Below, piece by piece: positions 19,836 through 31,767 of a stretch of DNA of 64,000 bases. The DNA is from Oreohelix idahoensis (lineage: Eukaryota > Mollusca > Gastropoda > Stylommatophora > Oreohelicidae). A model generated the notes under the pieces. It did no database searches. It was not told where the DNA came from and saw only the letters and a list, made by a program, of their open reading frames with translations. Within the stretch, counting starts at the first letter, position 1, and the number at the start of each line of letters is the position of its first letter. Location: positions 124,001 through 188,000 of the forward strand of contig JAMPIV010019075.1 in the NCBI GenBank assembly GCA_024509875.1, given 5' to 3'. The translations under genes and the position numbers were made by a program.

Positions 19836-19918
19836 AGATTAACAAATTGACCTCACCAGACTAACAAAGTGACGTCACCAGACTAATAAAGTGGCCTCAC
19901 CAGACTAACAAAGAAACC
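19836..19918. repeat. 26-bp tandem repeat, about 3 copies
   Basis: Unit approximately cagactaacaaagtgacgtcac, with variation between gacgtcacc and ggcctcacc, just upstream of the acyltransferase exon. Confidence 0.6.
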
Positions 19919-19979
19919 TCGTTCTGTAATTGCATTGAAATATAAATAGGGCTTTTTAAAAGAAAAGAAATCATAAGCA

Positions 19980-21439
19980 TAAGTCAAAAGTCGTGGGCCC
20001 ACGTCTAGCGGTCGGCGAGAGTGGCAAATTTAACTTTCATTCAAAATTTGACCACAGATTTTCCCAAAGGTGTTATATCTCGCAAGAGCTAGCGATTTTC
20101 TGCCAATTTAATATATATACCGCATCCTTCTAACTCAGTTTATCTAGTACCCACAGAATTTTCAGACGTCTAGCTTCGAATTCTAGATCCATTATACCAG
20201 TGGAATTTCTTAGTTTTTCCGATTGGAGATAGTCATATTTCTGTGATTGCGGTAAATATTATACTAGAATTTTGAGTGATTTAATTGTTAAGTCCGGCAT
20301 TATATTTCACTAAGATTTTCTGTGTTGAGTGATTTAAGGTTAAAAGTTCGTCATTTATATTTTCTAGGATTTTTATGTTAATTGGCTAGCAGAATTAAAA
20401 TAATTTATAGCTAAATTATTCCGGCTGTAGCGTTGATTTAATTAATTGCTATTAACCAGTAAAAGATATTTTAATCGACTAGTAAATTCATTACGAGTAC
20501 TGAAGAAATATATATTTATTTCTAATTCATTTTTGAGTAATTTTATAAATGACTAGCGCTTATTTCATGGGTTTTTTTTTAACGATAAGCTAAGCTATAC
20601 ACGTGTAGTTCTATTCAAAGTTAAATAACCGAGTGTATAATAAATTATAATTCTGCGCGGGTAAATTTTAGGATAGAATATTGGTGTAGTGGTTAAATGT
20701 TTGTACTTTTTCTTCCTATACACAGAACGGGTCACAAACCCAAAACCTACCAGCGGTCTAATCTGAGAAAACGGGTCTAAGGCCAACAGTACAATAAAAA
20801 ACATTCATAAGTAATATCGGGTCTTCAAGGTTGACCTGTTCGGCTCTCTTGTTCTCACCCAGAGAGAGAGAGAGAGAGTGCAAATACTCGACACTAAGAA
20901 TAATTGCAACTGGACGTATAGCTATCCAGATTTCCATTTTGTATATACATTCAGCCCGCTGTGGCGAAAATATCAACCATTAACATTTTCAAACTACCGT
21001 TCATTGTGGTGTGACGAGGATTTTTATCCTGAGAGATTTACATACCTGACATTTCTCTTCAAGTATCAAAATTTACCAGCTATTGACACTGTGAACATTA
21101 AAGCCCTTAAGTAATTTCCTACCTGGACTAATTGATGTGACATAAACAGAATCCTATTAACAGTAACAAAGCAAGCGTTTCCTAATAAGCGGAGTAATCA
21201 GTCTTGGAGAAACTGGGGCTTGTTTTGCCAAAACCCCACCTTGGATTTGTGATTTGTATCATGGAGATATGTTCCAGCTGTTGTGAAAGTACTTATTAGG
21301 TAAGAGTGAATGAATGTGGCTACAGGTTTTGCCAGAAGCGAGAGAAAGAAGAAATGAATAATTCTTATATTGTTTACTCATTATACTCACTTTGGGTTTT
21401 TTCTTCTTATGTTTGCTAATACTGTTTATTTCATAATAG
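19980..21439. other. Possible 5' part of an LTR-like unit; no gene recognised
   Basis: AT-rich, with a TATA-like stretch (atatatataccgcatcc) near 20118 and a short (AG)n at 20862-20878. It precedes the LTR-like block at 21440-21770, so the two may form one solo LTR. I cannot place a 5' end. Confidence 0.3.
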
Positions 21440-21770
21440 ACTAACTTAGACACTCTGTTCTTTACAGTACAGTATAGTCAAATCCTATACCATAGTGCTA
21501 ATCTTTTGACCTTTTGGGGGTTAATAACTTCTTCTAACGGGATCTTGTCTCAATAGAGGGAATTGCACTTATGGGTCTATTTCTTTATTAATTCTTAACC
21601 TTTGATTTCTTTATATTTAATATTAGATACTAAATGTTGTGAAGTTTTCTTTATGGTAAATAAACATCAACATAAAACTTATTACCTGTATTGGTCAGCT
21701 CGTCCCAATATCTCTACTCCATTAATATAGTTTTCACGTTTGTGCGTCTAATTGTCGTCACTTATCTGTG
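21440..21770 (+). repeat. LTR-like 3' block shared with the end of the window
   Basis: Colinear similarity by eye with 63690-64000: ctaatcttttgacc, ggttaataacttctt, gggcacttat-like, gatttctttatat, a taaataaaca polyadenylation-like signal, and ttggtcag followed by ttttcacgtttgtg. This looks like the R-U5 part of a dispersed LTR family. The edges are not defined. Confidence 0.5.
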
Positions 21771-22187
21771 TGTGTGTATGTGAGTGGTTATAATGTATAT
21801 GTTCATATATACAGAGAGGTATACTGTCTGATCAACAAATTTCAGTCGTAAACAATAGGCTGGACTAGAGTATCTTCTCAGTCCAGGGACAGACTCTACC
21901 TTTCACCATTTCACTCGTGAAATCTATTTCTTTACCTTATCTCTCACTGAGTACCACTCTTTTCAGTTCTATTCAGACGGGACAGGAATATATCTTAATT
22001 ACCTATCAAAAATCTACGACAGTAAACAGCAATATATAAAGGCCTTGTAAATGCACATTTCGCGGACCATCAATGCGTCACATCCAATATATCATAATCA
22101 AAATCACATACCCTATTCACATACTCCACAAAACACCGACCGTCTCCGACGACGGATGGCCACATACCTCCCTTAACATCTCAGTAT

Positions 22188-22463
22188 TGGGAGCCGCGCT
22201 GGTGTAATGGCTTCGGCGTTGTACTGGCGACCAGGTGTTCATGGTTCAAACCCGGGCGTCGGCGTTTGAAGAAATGTTTACGGCCGGAAATTTGACTGAA
22301 TATCCTGAACGGCTCCTGTGATAAACCCTCTGTGGATGGGAAGGAGCGAAGCTCCTGACCGGGTTGGAAGGAAAGTCCTCAGGTTCCCCAGCCTCGCAAT
22401 GACATGTCATTGGGCCGAAGGGCTGAAAGCCCAAGTGCCGCTGGATAAGAAAAAAAAAAAAAA
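22188..22463 (+). mobile_element. tRNA-derived SINE with target duplication
   Basis: The 5' end has pol III promoter boxes: an A-box-like tggtgtaatggc and a B box ggttcaaaccc, spaced as in a tRNA. It is followed by a tRNA-unrelated body of about 190 bp and an A tail of about 15 bases. A perfect 13-bp duplication aacatctcagtat flanks it (22175-22187 and 22464-22476). The element would be mobilised by a LINE's reverse transcriptase. The clean tail and duplication suggest a fairly recent insertion. Confidence 0.9.
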
Positions 22464-23062
22464 AACATCTCAGTATACTTCTCTGACAAGTATGCTAACT
22501 ACATTCACTCCGCACGCTTTTCACATGTGCGCATAAACCTCGATTCACACATGTACGCCGCTGAGCATTCTTCAACCATGCTCCGTGCTTCTAACAGTGA
22601 ACTTTAAATGTAACATTCCAATCTTGCATACTTCAATAATAATACACTCTAAACAGGTTACACCATTCTCTCCCCGCACACATGTATACATGTCATGTAT
22701 ATCATGACATTACGTGATCCTAAATGCTTTACATCTAATTTTTGTTGGAACGTCATATCGTTGAATGTTTCTCAATTTAAAAAAAAAATTCTACTCCATT
22801 CATTGTAAAAGTAAGGGTTAAATCTAAAAGTTGTATTACTAAAACTAACTAAATCCCAAGACAGCCACGTCTTTAGTATGATGGAAAGGCAACTCTAGTT
22901 ATTTTGAAGATTGCGTAGTCTATCCTCACTTATCTGTTTTGGGCATGCGCATTTCAACATATTTTCTCCAGCGTAGTGATCTCTACATTTGTGAAACGCG
23001 AACTTTGCCAAACAATTCTATCACACTTTTGGGGATGGTTCTCTTTTATCTCCAAAGTTCAG

Positions 23063-23064
<2 letters not shown>

Positions 23065-23157
<93 letters not shown>
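23065..23157. repeat. (TA)n microsatellite
   Basis: Uninterrupted alternation of T and A over about 93 bp. The Tyr-Ile open frames across it on both strands are artefacts. Confidence 0.95.
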
Positions 23158-23160
<3 letters not shown>

Positions 23161-23789
23161 GGCAATAACTTCGTTGTTATAGAATTGCATCGTAGGGGTT
23201 CCGCTGGGTGAGAAAAATTATTTGAGGGGTTCCGGCCTGGTAATAATATTGAGATACACTGCGTTAAGCACAGCTTGTATAACGCCAGGGAATATACCGA
23301 AGACTTGTTGAGAAACACTGCTTCGGGTCACAGATAATTATCCTGGTGTTACGCAGCCTACTTTTGTAGCACTTGTATGCACTTTCCTGTGTGACTACGG
23401 GTACTTAGTGGTTACGTGAATTTCGTCACAAGAAGGCACGAAGCAACCTGGACATGGTTCGCTATCTTTTGTGTTGAAGATGACTCTTTTAGGATATCAG
23501 AGACCGTTTTCTGCCACCACCACCATCACTAATGACGTTATATAGCCTGCCCCAGATCCAAGGTGCCTGTATGCCTAATTGGACTCGATATTAGGGATCT
23601 TAAAATGCAAACATTTTAGCCTACAAAGCATGTCATAACAGAAACTAAGGATGGTTGTACTTGGAGCTAGCAACCTTATCGCTGAAACAATTGCTAAAGA
23701 AGCCTCAACTATAAGAGCAATATCCATTGATGGATCACACTTTTTGTATTATTTATTTTTTATCATCATTATCAAAATCACCCTTGAGC

Positions 23790-24170
23790 TCCTCAAGGAA
23801 CATAGGCCTTCAACAACCTTATGTTAAGTCTTCCTTCCCGTGCCGTCCCCTTCATCTCTGTCTAAAGTTTACATCTCCAAGTGTTCCTTGGTCTCCCGTT
23901 ACCTCTCTTGCCCTGTGGGTTCCAGGACTACCTACTAATTCTATTACCAGGTTTCCTCAGTGTGTGTCCTATCCATCTCAAGCATCTTTTTCTCATCTCT
24001 TGTTCCACTGGCACTTGTTTGGTTCTTGTCATCAATTCCACATAGGTGATATTGTCAAACCATTTAAATTGTTCTATTCTACGCAAGCAGCCATTTATGA
24101 ATGTCTGTAGCCTAGCTTTTTGGTTGCTGTTTCTGCTTTTCTTATTTTTTATGCATATGGATTAGGTTTT
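23790..24170 (-). mobile_element. Decayed non-LTR retrotransposon 3' end
   Basis: The minus strand encodes WIGHTLRKPGNRISR, then a stop, then SWNPQGKRGNGRPRNTWR, the signature C-terminus of CR1/RTE-like elements in insects. Upstream on the same strand the pieces resemble TFINGCLRRI and FDNITYVELM motifs. Frameshifts and stops show it is dead. It appears to be the same family as 51750-51960. Confidence 0.65.
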
Positions 24171-24429
24171 GCTTTATTTTATTTACTGTTTTCGCTTGTT
24201 TGTCCCCTACAAGGACCTTGTTGTAATCACGTAGGCAATTCTGAGTCCTAGTAAAACATGCCCCATCTATTTTCGTCCATCCTATAACTGTCTGAGGAAA
24301 GGGTGGCTAAAAGCAGTTGTAAACCTATGGTCCTGTAAGGAGCAAGGAAACAGATTGTCAAGGGTTACATTCTTGTTCATTATCCCGCTTCTTCCGCCCT
24401 AAGTTTAAAAAAAAAATTGCCGCTGTCGT

Positions 24430-24817
24430 ACATTTGGTTGTCTGATATGATAAAGGCTGTAGACCCCTTTGGTTGTCTGATGAAGGCTATAGACTCTTTT
24501 GATTGTCCGATGAAGGCTATGAACCCCTTTGATTGTCCGATGAAAGCTTTGAGTCTCTGTGATTGTCCGACGAAGGCTATGCACCCCTTTGATTGTCCGA
24601 TGAAGGCTATAGACTCTTTTGATTGTCCGACGAAGGCTATGAACCCCTTTGATTGTCTGAAGAGGAGTTTGAACCCTTTTATTGTCCGATGAAGCAATGC
24701 ACCCCTTTGATTGTCCGAGGAAGGCTATGAACCCCTTTGATTGTCTGAAGAGGAGTTTGAACCCTTTTATTGTCCAAAGAAGGCTATGAACCCATTTGAT
24801 TGTCCGACGAAGGCTAT
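24430..24817. repeat. 30-bp minisatellite (left part)
   Basis: About 12 units of 30 bp containing gattgtccgatgaaggctat. Because 30 is a multiple of three, both strands stay open and give 10-residue protein repeats, which I take as incidental. The array resumes at 33386 on the far side of the LTR element, so that element split one array. Confidence 0.9.
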
Positions 24818-26062
24818 TGTTACTATAGCTGTTACTATATGGTATTTTGGCATCACTGATACAACCATATTTGCAGTTACTACTGATACGTCTGTTATTG
24901 GTCAACCATTGATAATTACTCTTTCCATTTAATAGTTTAATGGCTATTTATGGTCATGCGTGACTATAATCACGCCTACTGTTCTCCTACCGTGTTAAAT
25001 GTTGTAGTGAGTGTGCGTGGTGCATTCACACGCCACAGATACACACATCAGAGGCATGGAATGGTGTAACGGCAGGTGTACTGTTAATAACGTTTATTTA
25101 CACCACAACACGTTCATGAAATACACAGAATACACAGTCACAATTAAGTACAAGTCATAGCAATACAATAATACAGTACTCCAGTCACATCTCCACTTCT
25201 CATAATCATGAGCGCTATATAATATTACTACTGTTCTCTAAGCAACGGTCGGCATCCCCGTGCTAATATAATAATATTAATACTGGATCCTCTCAGCAAC
25301 GGTCGGCATCACCGTGCTTATATAATGAATTCCTCAAATATGCCTCATCAAAGACGCTCTCAACCTTGGCGCTTTAATATAACTGTGGATCCTTTCAATA
25401 ATAACAATTGCCTCCTCAAATATCATATAGATCCGGTTAGCCAACGGACATCATCCTCGCCGTGCTAACTACATCAATGGTGAATACTTTCGGCAATTTC
25501 TCGCAAGACTGCACTCCCTGGCAATCTGCAGTAATCTCGCCTTCACTCATCTTGACATTTATATATTCAAACATACGTCCTGGATCCTTACCTCTTCAAA
25601 AATACTCACAAACACAATTCTCCAATAAATTCAGAAATTATAGGCCTACACAAATAATATGGCCTTTATAACTTTTGCACTGCGCAGGCATACTCGAAAC
25701 ACACACTGTAGGACCGACCTCTCCCGTCGGTACCCAAAAACAGAATGCAATTAGTTCACACACTAGACCCGCCAAAAAGACACGAGACTCGGTTGTTTAA
25801 AAAACACAACTCAGTCTCGATAATTGCATGGGCTAGTCACACGAGCTTACTTACAGCTCAAGACAGTTCAGAGAAAAAAAAACATCTCCGCGATTTGAAC
25901 TGACCAGTGTTCGCCACTTGGAAACTTCTCGATCACACGAGGGAATTCCCCTAATACAATTTTAACTTAACATCAGCTTAATCAAGCACCGTAACCCGTA
26001 ATCGAATCTATTTGCTTAACATTTTCAAGATCACCTCCCCTTGATAATATTTACTCTGTAAC
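24818..26062 (-). repeat. Inverted LTR copy
   Basis: Reverse complement of the right LTR. 25320-26062 matches 31768-32570 closely (for example the segment around ggtacccaaaaacag and gaattcccctaatac). Its inner end, ctctgtaac at 26054-26062, is the LTR 5' terminus. The outer 150 bp are diverged, but begin TGTTACTAT, the inverse of the LTR 3' end. Confidence 0.75.
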
Positions 26063-26558
26063 GTTTATTGTGATGCTGATGTTGGAAGCATCGTTGTTGA
26101 GGCCATTTATTATTTACATTAGAGCGCCAATGTTGAGAGCGTCTTTGATGAGGCATATTTGAGGAATTCATTATATTAGCACGGGGATGCCGACCGTTGC
26201 TAGGCATATTTGAGGAATTCATTATATTAGCACGGGGATGCCGACCGTTGCTGAGAGGATCCAGTAGTAATATTATATAGCGCTAATGATTATGAGAAGT
26301 GGAGATATATAGCGCTAATGATTATGAGAAGTGGAGATGTGACTGGAGTACTGTATTATTGTATTGCTATGACTTGTACTTAATTGTGACTGTGTATTCT
26401 GTGTATTTCATGAACGTGTTGTGGTGTAAATAAACGTTATTAACAGTACACCTGCCGTTTTATAACCATCTATGCCTCTGCGTATGTGTGTGATGATTGT
26501 TCCAGGCACGTTTCCTAAATGTACCCACGCACACACACACACACACATCATAGTAACA
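26063..26558 (+). repeat. Truncated direct LTR (left)
   Basis: Corresponds to 32640-33084 of the right LTR, so about the first 870 bp are missing. It carries extra internal duplications (gaggaattcattatattagc occurs twice, as does gctaatgattatgagaagtg). It contains a taaataaacg polyadenylation-like signal and ends atagtaaca. Confidence 0.8.
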
Positions 26559-27634
26559 GTGGTAGGTTTTCAGTTTAGAAGTGAGGTAGTCACGTATTCG
26601 CAAAATAGCCTGGGTGGCGGAAATCTAGGTCAACAAACAGAATGAATTTAATAGCAGGATCTCGTGTGAAGCAGTGGTATGTTTAGTCTTTCAGAATTTG
26701 ATATTTTGACATTCGCGTGATATAAGAAACTGTTCTGCTCTGTGTGGGCGTATGAACTATATAACCATTAAGGTAACACCCATCACCATTTATTCAATCT
26801 CCAAGTCGGTCAGATCAGTAATAATAAGTTCATCAAAAACTTAAAAGGAATCTTCACCACTATCTCCACGCACTGGCCCAAAATTTCTTCTTTACAGTGG
26901 TAACTTTCAGTTCGGTTACAGTGGTGGGCCAGTTTATTTAACGGAATAAACCCACGGAGTTCGCGTGATAGGAAAGCCTTGTGTAGGCGTGGCTTATGTA
27001 TCCTCACATTGTGTCATGGTCCTCGACCTAGTTGGTTAACTGTGTCCAACACGGTAGAATATAACAATGGGAAGTTGACAGTTTTTAGTAGACAGTCAAG
27101 TTTAACTAAATGTGAAGTGTTTTTGAGGAGTCGTTTGCAGATTATTTCAAGTCAACAGTTACAGAGGTTGCTGTGCTGCGTTTCCTGTATGCTGTACGTG
27201 CTGATGCTGTGTTGAGCGCATTCTACACTTTGGCAAGAACCTTAAGAGAAGAAAATCTAGTTGTGTACCTTTCTGCGCTTGAACGGTTTTATCTGCAGAA
27301 CTTTGTGATATCTGGTGTGTCGGCGGAAGGGACAGAAGAATATTAAGATAAGTGATTTTGTTCTGTGTAGATTGTGCCACTTTTCTGCATTTCAGCAAGT
27401 CTGCCTATACTATCCATCACTTATTCTGTTGATAATTGTCATTGTGTTTCGATAATTATATCGATTGATGAAGAATATGTTGATGCATAGATAATGTATG
27501 TTATATATAGGTACTATAACAGAAGTTGGTGTACAGTAAGTAAGAAATAATTGTAATTTCTTAAAAAGATAATTGGCTTGGTGAGGTGAAAGTTTAATTA
27601 ATACATATATAGTTGTCTAAGTAAGTAAGTCACT

Positions 27635-28732
27635 ATGGACTATTATATAGATCCTGACGAAAAAAAATACCGTGAACTATTAGGATTTGGAGACCGTGAG
27701 CTGACTGAGTCTGAAATAATAAGACTGCAATGTGAAAAGGAAATTGATGAAATTAATGAGAGGTATCGGAAAAGAAAGCTAGAAGAACAGAAGCAACTGG
27801 ACATAAAACAGAGTACCCTAGAGCAAAGGGAAAGTGTCATAGAATGTACTGCTGAAGTAAGTGAGTTACATGAAAAAGTCTCTAAACTTACAGATGATTT
27901 AGTCAAATCAAACTCAGAACTTGCTAGTACTCAAACAGCATTGAGTGTAGCATTGTGTAAGATCAAAGAGTTAGAAACTCAGGTTAAAGATAACGATAGT
28001 GAAGTTAGAAATCTAACTCAGGAACTTCAAGAAAGGAGAGAAATATATGACAAATTGAAACTTGAGACTGATGAACATAATAGGACGTATACAGAAACGA
28101 TCCTTGATTTATTAGATGATATTGCAAATCTCGGTGGCGAACATGAAGAGAAAAAGATTCATGAGCTTAATAAGAGCAGTGATGATATTAAGATTGAGTC
28201 ACTACAATTAGAGTTGACTCATTTGAGAGAAAATAAAGAACAGGACGAGAAAAAGATATTAGTAAAGTTAGCGGCTGAGAGAGAGATTAAAAATTTGCTA
28301 GCAGAGGAAAGCTGCAAGGTTTTAAGAGTTGAGAGGTTAAACAAGAAATTAAGTGCAGATATTTCACTTAGAGATATTCAAATTTCAGAAGCCAGAGTGA
28401 GATTGGATGGTCTACTTGACATTCTCTTCAAGAAAAAAAGGTGGTCTTCTTTCAGTGTTGACAGTGAAAGACATAAAGCGGACTCTAAAGGCAATAATAA
28501 TGGAAAGAAATCTTTCCGAGGGAAATATAACTTTCAACGCAATGCCGATAATTCTTGCGATATTGGTTCCTGGCGGCAAGCTAGCAAAGGAAAATCTACA
28601 GTATTAGATAACCCTGTGGATAACAAAAGAAACAATAATAAATTTCAATTCAAGTTATTAAAAACAAACAAGGTATTAAGTGAGAATCCTGATGGCTTGA
28701 TAGCAGTGAAAAAAGATAGAACTCCTTGGTGA
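27635..28732 (+). CDS. Coiled-coil gag-like protein of an LTR element
   Basis: 365 codons from the ATG at 27635. Residues about 20-265 are dominated by Glu, Lys, Leu and Gln with heptad-like spacing (for example VSELHEKVSKLTDDLVKSN), predicting one or more long coiled coils. From about 270 it becomes basic and rich in Asn, Ser and Gly (GNNNGKKSFRGKYNFQR), as in nucleic-acid-binding tails. No zinc knuckle, protease or RT was seen. It lies about 1.1 kb downstream of the left LTR on the same strand. A role as a self-assembling, RNA-binding structural protein of the element is inferred from layout only. A captured host coiled-coil gene cannot be excluded. Confidence 0.6.
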   Translation: MDYYIDPDEKKYRELLGFGDRELTESEIIRLQCEKEIDEINERYRKRKLEEQKQLDIKQSTLEQRESVIECTAEVSELHEKVSKLTDDLVKSNSELASTQTALSVALCKIKELETQVKDNDSEVRNLTQELQERREIYDKLKLETDEHNRTYTETILDLLDDIANLGGEHEEKKIHELNKSSDDIKIESLQLELTHLRENKEQDEKKILVKLAAEREIKNLLAEESCKVLRVERLNKKLSADISLRDIQISEARVRLDGLLDILFKKKRWSSFSVDSERHKADSKGNNNGKKSFRGKYNFQRNADNSCDIGSWRQASKGKSTVLDNPVDNKRNNNKFQFKLLKTNKVLSENPDGLIAVKKDRTPW

Positions 28733-28746
28733 AAAACAATAAAGAT

Positions 28747-29322
28747 ATGGTTAAATCTTTCGGTCACACCCAGTCAAGTCAGTGTGACCCAGTTCTTAAA
28801 CACACTGCCACAAACAAGGAAAAAAATACTTTTGATAGGAGATATAACCCTGAGGTTAAAATGTACCAAGGGATTTCTTCATATAGTAATGTTTCTTTGC
28901 CTAAAAACAAGAAACAATTTGACAGATCACAACATCGTGATTCTAAGAGTATTAGAAATTATAATGGAAATAATTATGTGAAGGTTTGTCAATCTGGTAA
29001 TAAATTTGTTGATAAAAAGCCATTTCTATCTGGTAGATATGTTTATCCAAGAGGAAATGCTAATTGTAATTATGCTAACTGGAATGTAAAACAGTACAAC
29101 TGTGTCAATAGAACAAATAACAATGTTCTTAACAGCAATTATAGAAATTGTAACAAGGTTAGCTGTACTCCACATGAGAGCAAGGTTGTTAACAAGCAAA
29201 GTAATAACACTATTGATTGTCACACTAGTGGTGTCGAAAGGTCATCTCGTTCTTGTGAACGTAGTAATTTTTTTTCAGCCTATAGCAAGGATGAACTTTC
29301 GTTACGGTCAAGTGATCGCTAA
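28747..29322 (+). CDS. Asn-rich ORF2 of the same LTR element
   Basis: Open in the -1 frame relative to ORF1, with only a few codons of overlap (an upstream TAG lies near 28714), so no plausible slippery-site fusion is seen. About 190 codons from the ATG at 28747 are very rich in Asn, Ser, Lys, Tyr and Cys (for example NSNYRNCNKVSCTPHESK), without regular zinc-finger spacing. It may be the 3' part of ORF1 separated by a single frameshift mutation, since its composition continues the basic Asn-rich tail. No family was recognised. Confidence 0.45.
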   Translation: MVKSFGHTQSSQCDPVLKHTATNKEKNTFDRRYNPEVKMYQGISSYSNVSLPKNKKQFDRSQHRDSKSIRNYNGNNYVKVCQSGNKFVDKKPFLSGRYVYPRGNANCNYANWNVKQYNCVNRTNNNVLNSNYRNCNKVSCTPHESKVVNKQSNNTIDCHTSGVERSSRSCERSNFFSAYSKDELSLRSSDR

Positions 29323-31767
29323 GCCTTCTGTGAGGTAAGGAGGACTTGTTGAGGTGTGTGAAAAGGGGCCAAGACTCTACCCTACCTCAAGGAATAGGTA
29401 AACGTGAAAGTTGATTTTCCGTTTTTCCTTATTAGATCTAACAGATGATTAATAGAAATTTTCATTTGTATTGTCTCGTAGCGTGCGACGTTGTGATGAG
29501 TTGGCGCACTTGTTGACATTATTCGTGAAGAATGTGGATTATTTATCAAGCGGAACCTATGAGAGTCTCGCTATACATCTGACGAGTCACTTTTGGAGGA
29601 TCAAGAATTAATGACGGATTGTCGGGATATATTTTTTTTTTACAGCTGATTTATTTTTTAGAATAGTACATGTTATTGTATTCTGTGAATAATATATCAT
29701 ATGATGTTGTATTAAAATATTGGTAATTTCTTTGAAACATTATGATGTTTATTTCGATGAATCATTTGATTGCTTAATATATATTTTTTGTGGAACATAT
29801 ATGACTGTTTCGAATGTACCAGTCCAATTTTTTATGCAATTGTATACTATTCTGTTTTGATTGTGTGTAACATATGTGTTGGTAATAATTTGTGTGTAAT
29901 TTTTGATAAATGCAGTGAGCGGTGTCAAACCTGTGCTCATTTTTTCTGTATATTTTTCGGATTGTAGCTGTAATTGTTAGGATAATTATGTGAATTTATT
30001 GTTATGTTGTGTAATATGATTTTGTAGAATTATCTTGCAGTATCAGAAATAATTGTGTATTTAAATTGTTAGAAACATTGATCTTGTCAGAACATAGTAC
30101 TTAGAATTTAAATAATAAGATTTTTTCAACATTTTTGCAACAAATTAATTTGATAAATATTTTTTATAAAAACTTTGAAGATATTTTTATAGGATCTTTT
30201 TCATATCTTATTGTACCAATGGATTTTGGATTTATTTATACTATATATATAGGCTGAGTAAGATATAAATTACAGTTAAATAACACTGAAGCTCAACGCT
30301 ATTGTTAATCAGAATTAACTTATAAATTAAATTCAACTTTTTTGTAAAATTGATAGACACATCTGATATTTTTGTTTGTTAAAAGATGGACAGATTGTTG
30401 TAACATTATGTTATGTTTGTATGTTGGAAAGTTGATATACACATGACATTGTAATTTTCTTAGGTTTTTTTTGGTGATGTATTTTTTTTTGAAAAAAAAA
30501 CTTACACGTTTTGATTTAAGTGTTTGTCTAGAGATAAGATACTTTATGCTTCTCTCATTTTGTTAGAAGTTAATTTCATTGTTAGTTTATTAATTATGAC
30601 TTAGAATTACTTAAATAATAATTTTATTTTTTGATAACTTATCGTTCTAAAATACTTTGTATGGTAATTTAAAAAAAAAAAATTGTTGTTTTTTGGCATT
30701 GTAAATTATTTTTGTGTGCCCTATGATTGAAAGGGATATTACTTCTTTGGAAGTTTGTCTTATTTGATATTATGATGTATTTTTATTATTTAGCGGTTGA
30801 TTTTGCGTTAGGTCAAATCTTAGTTATCGCAAATGCTATTATTTGTTTGTGTAAAGTTTATAATTTATTTTCAGTTAAGTATAACTTTTGTAACTTAGTT
30901 AAATTACTTATTAGACTTTGGTTAGTTATGAATTATTCGTTTTGTGATGTTAGTATGGATATACTTTGACATTTTGTTTTGTGCCTTGTAATTATGTTTG
31001 TATTTAATTTGTGAAAGATATTGTCTGATCTAAACATTTATTAGTATGTATTGTCATTGACTTTCTATGCGTTCATACCTTTGCTTTCCATTCGTCTTTG
31101 TTGACTATCCTTCATTTCATTCTATCTTTTTGTTGTCTTTCCGATATGTGTTCATATCTTGTTTATATTTCTGTATCACATCTTCGTTTCTCTTCGTTGT
31201 ATTTGTATACTTCATCTTCTTTCTATACTTATACTTTCATTTATTGTATTCTTGAATTAATTATATAACTTAATATAATGTAACTAGTATTTTGGTAAAT
31301 TTGTATTTATTGTACATGAAATTGTTGTTCTTATTGGTTATCTTGTGCTATTGTTAATTGTTTCTCATTTTCTGATTTCTTACTTTCCTTTACTACAGAT
31401 CATTCTTCTGTTGTTTGATCTTGTTCTTTCACTTTCTATTGGTTGTTGCTTGTACTAAATGTACTTAGCTTAGTGTTCTATTAAGATTAATTTTGGTATG
31501 CTTGTATTATGATTGATGCTTTTGTTGTAATTTATATCGGTAACATTCATTGGGATATTTGATTGATTATGTTTGATGTTTTAGTTGTAATATTACATTT
31601 ATTGCTGAAGTTGTGTATAGATGTACTATTGTAATAGGTACATTTTTTGGATAGATACATATTTTTTGGTAGCCATATAATATAATTTCATTTATCTCTA
31701 AATTTTTGGGACTTATATTTTCAATAAAAAAATGATAAATCATTTTTTTCCCGGGCGGTGTGGCAAC
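29323..31767 (+). other. T-rich non-coding 3' half of the internal region
   Basis: About 2.4 kb of strongly T-rich plus strand with no long ORF, in the place where pol should lie. The bias is strand-specific (many T, few C) and stops abruptly at the LTR border. Short hydrophobic frames (30727-30969, 31067-31255) follow from the T bias and are not considered genes. Confidence 0.55.

Noticed and set aside
22188..22260. A functional tRNA gene.
   Set aside because: The A and B boxes are present, but the cloverleaf is followed by a SINE body, an A tail and target duplications, so it is the head of a SINE.
24380..24932. 10-residue protein repeats (for example FDCPMKAMNP) open on both strands.
   Set aside because: The minisatellite unit is 30 bp, so all frames without a stop in one unit stay open. 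The array has no start context or flanking exon.
30727..31255. Hydrophobic, membrane-like frames in the T-rich internal region.
   Set aside because: T-rich codons encode Phe, Leu, Val and Tyr by composition alone. No start context or conserved copy.
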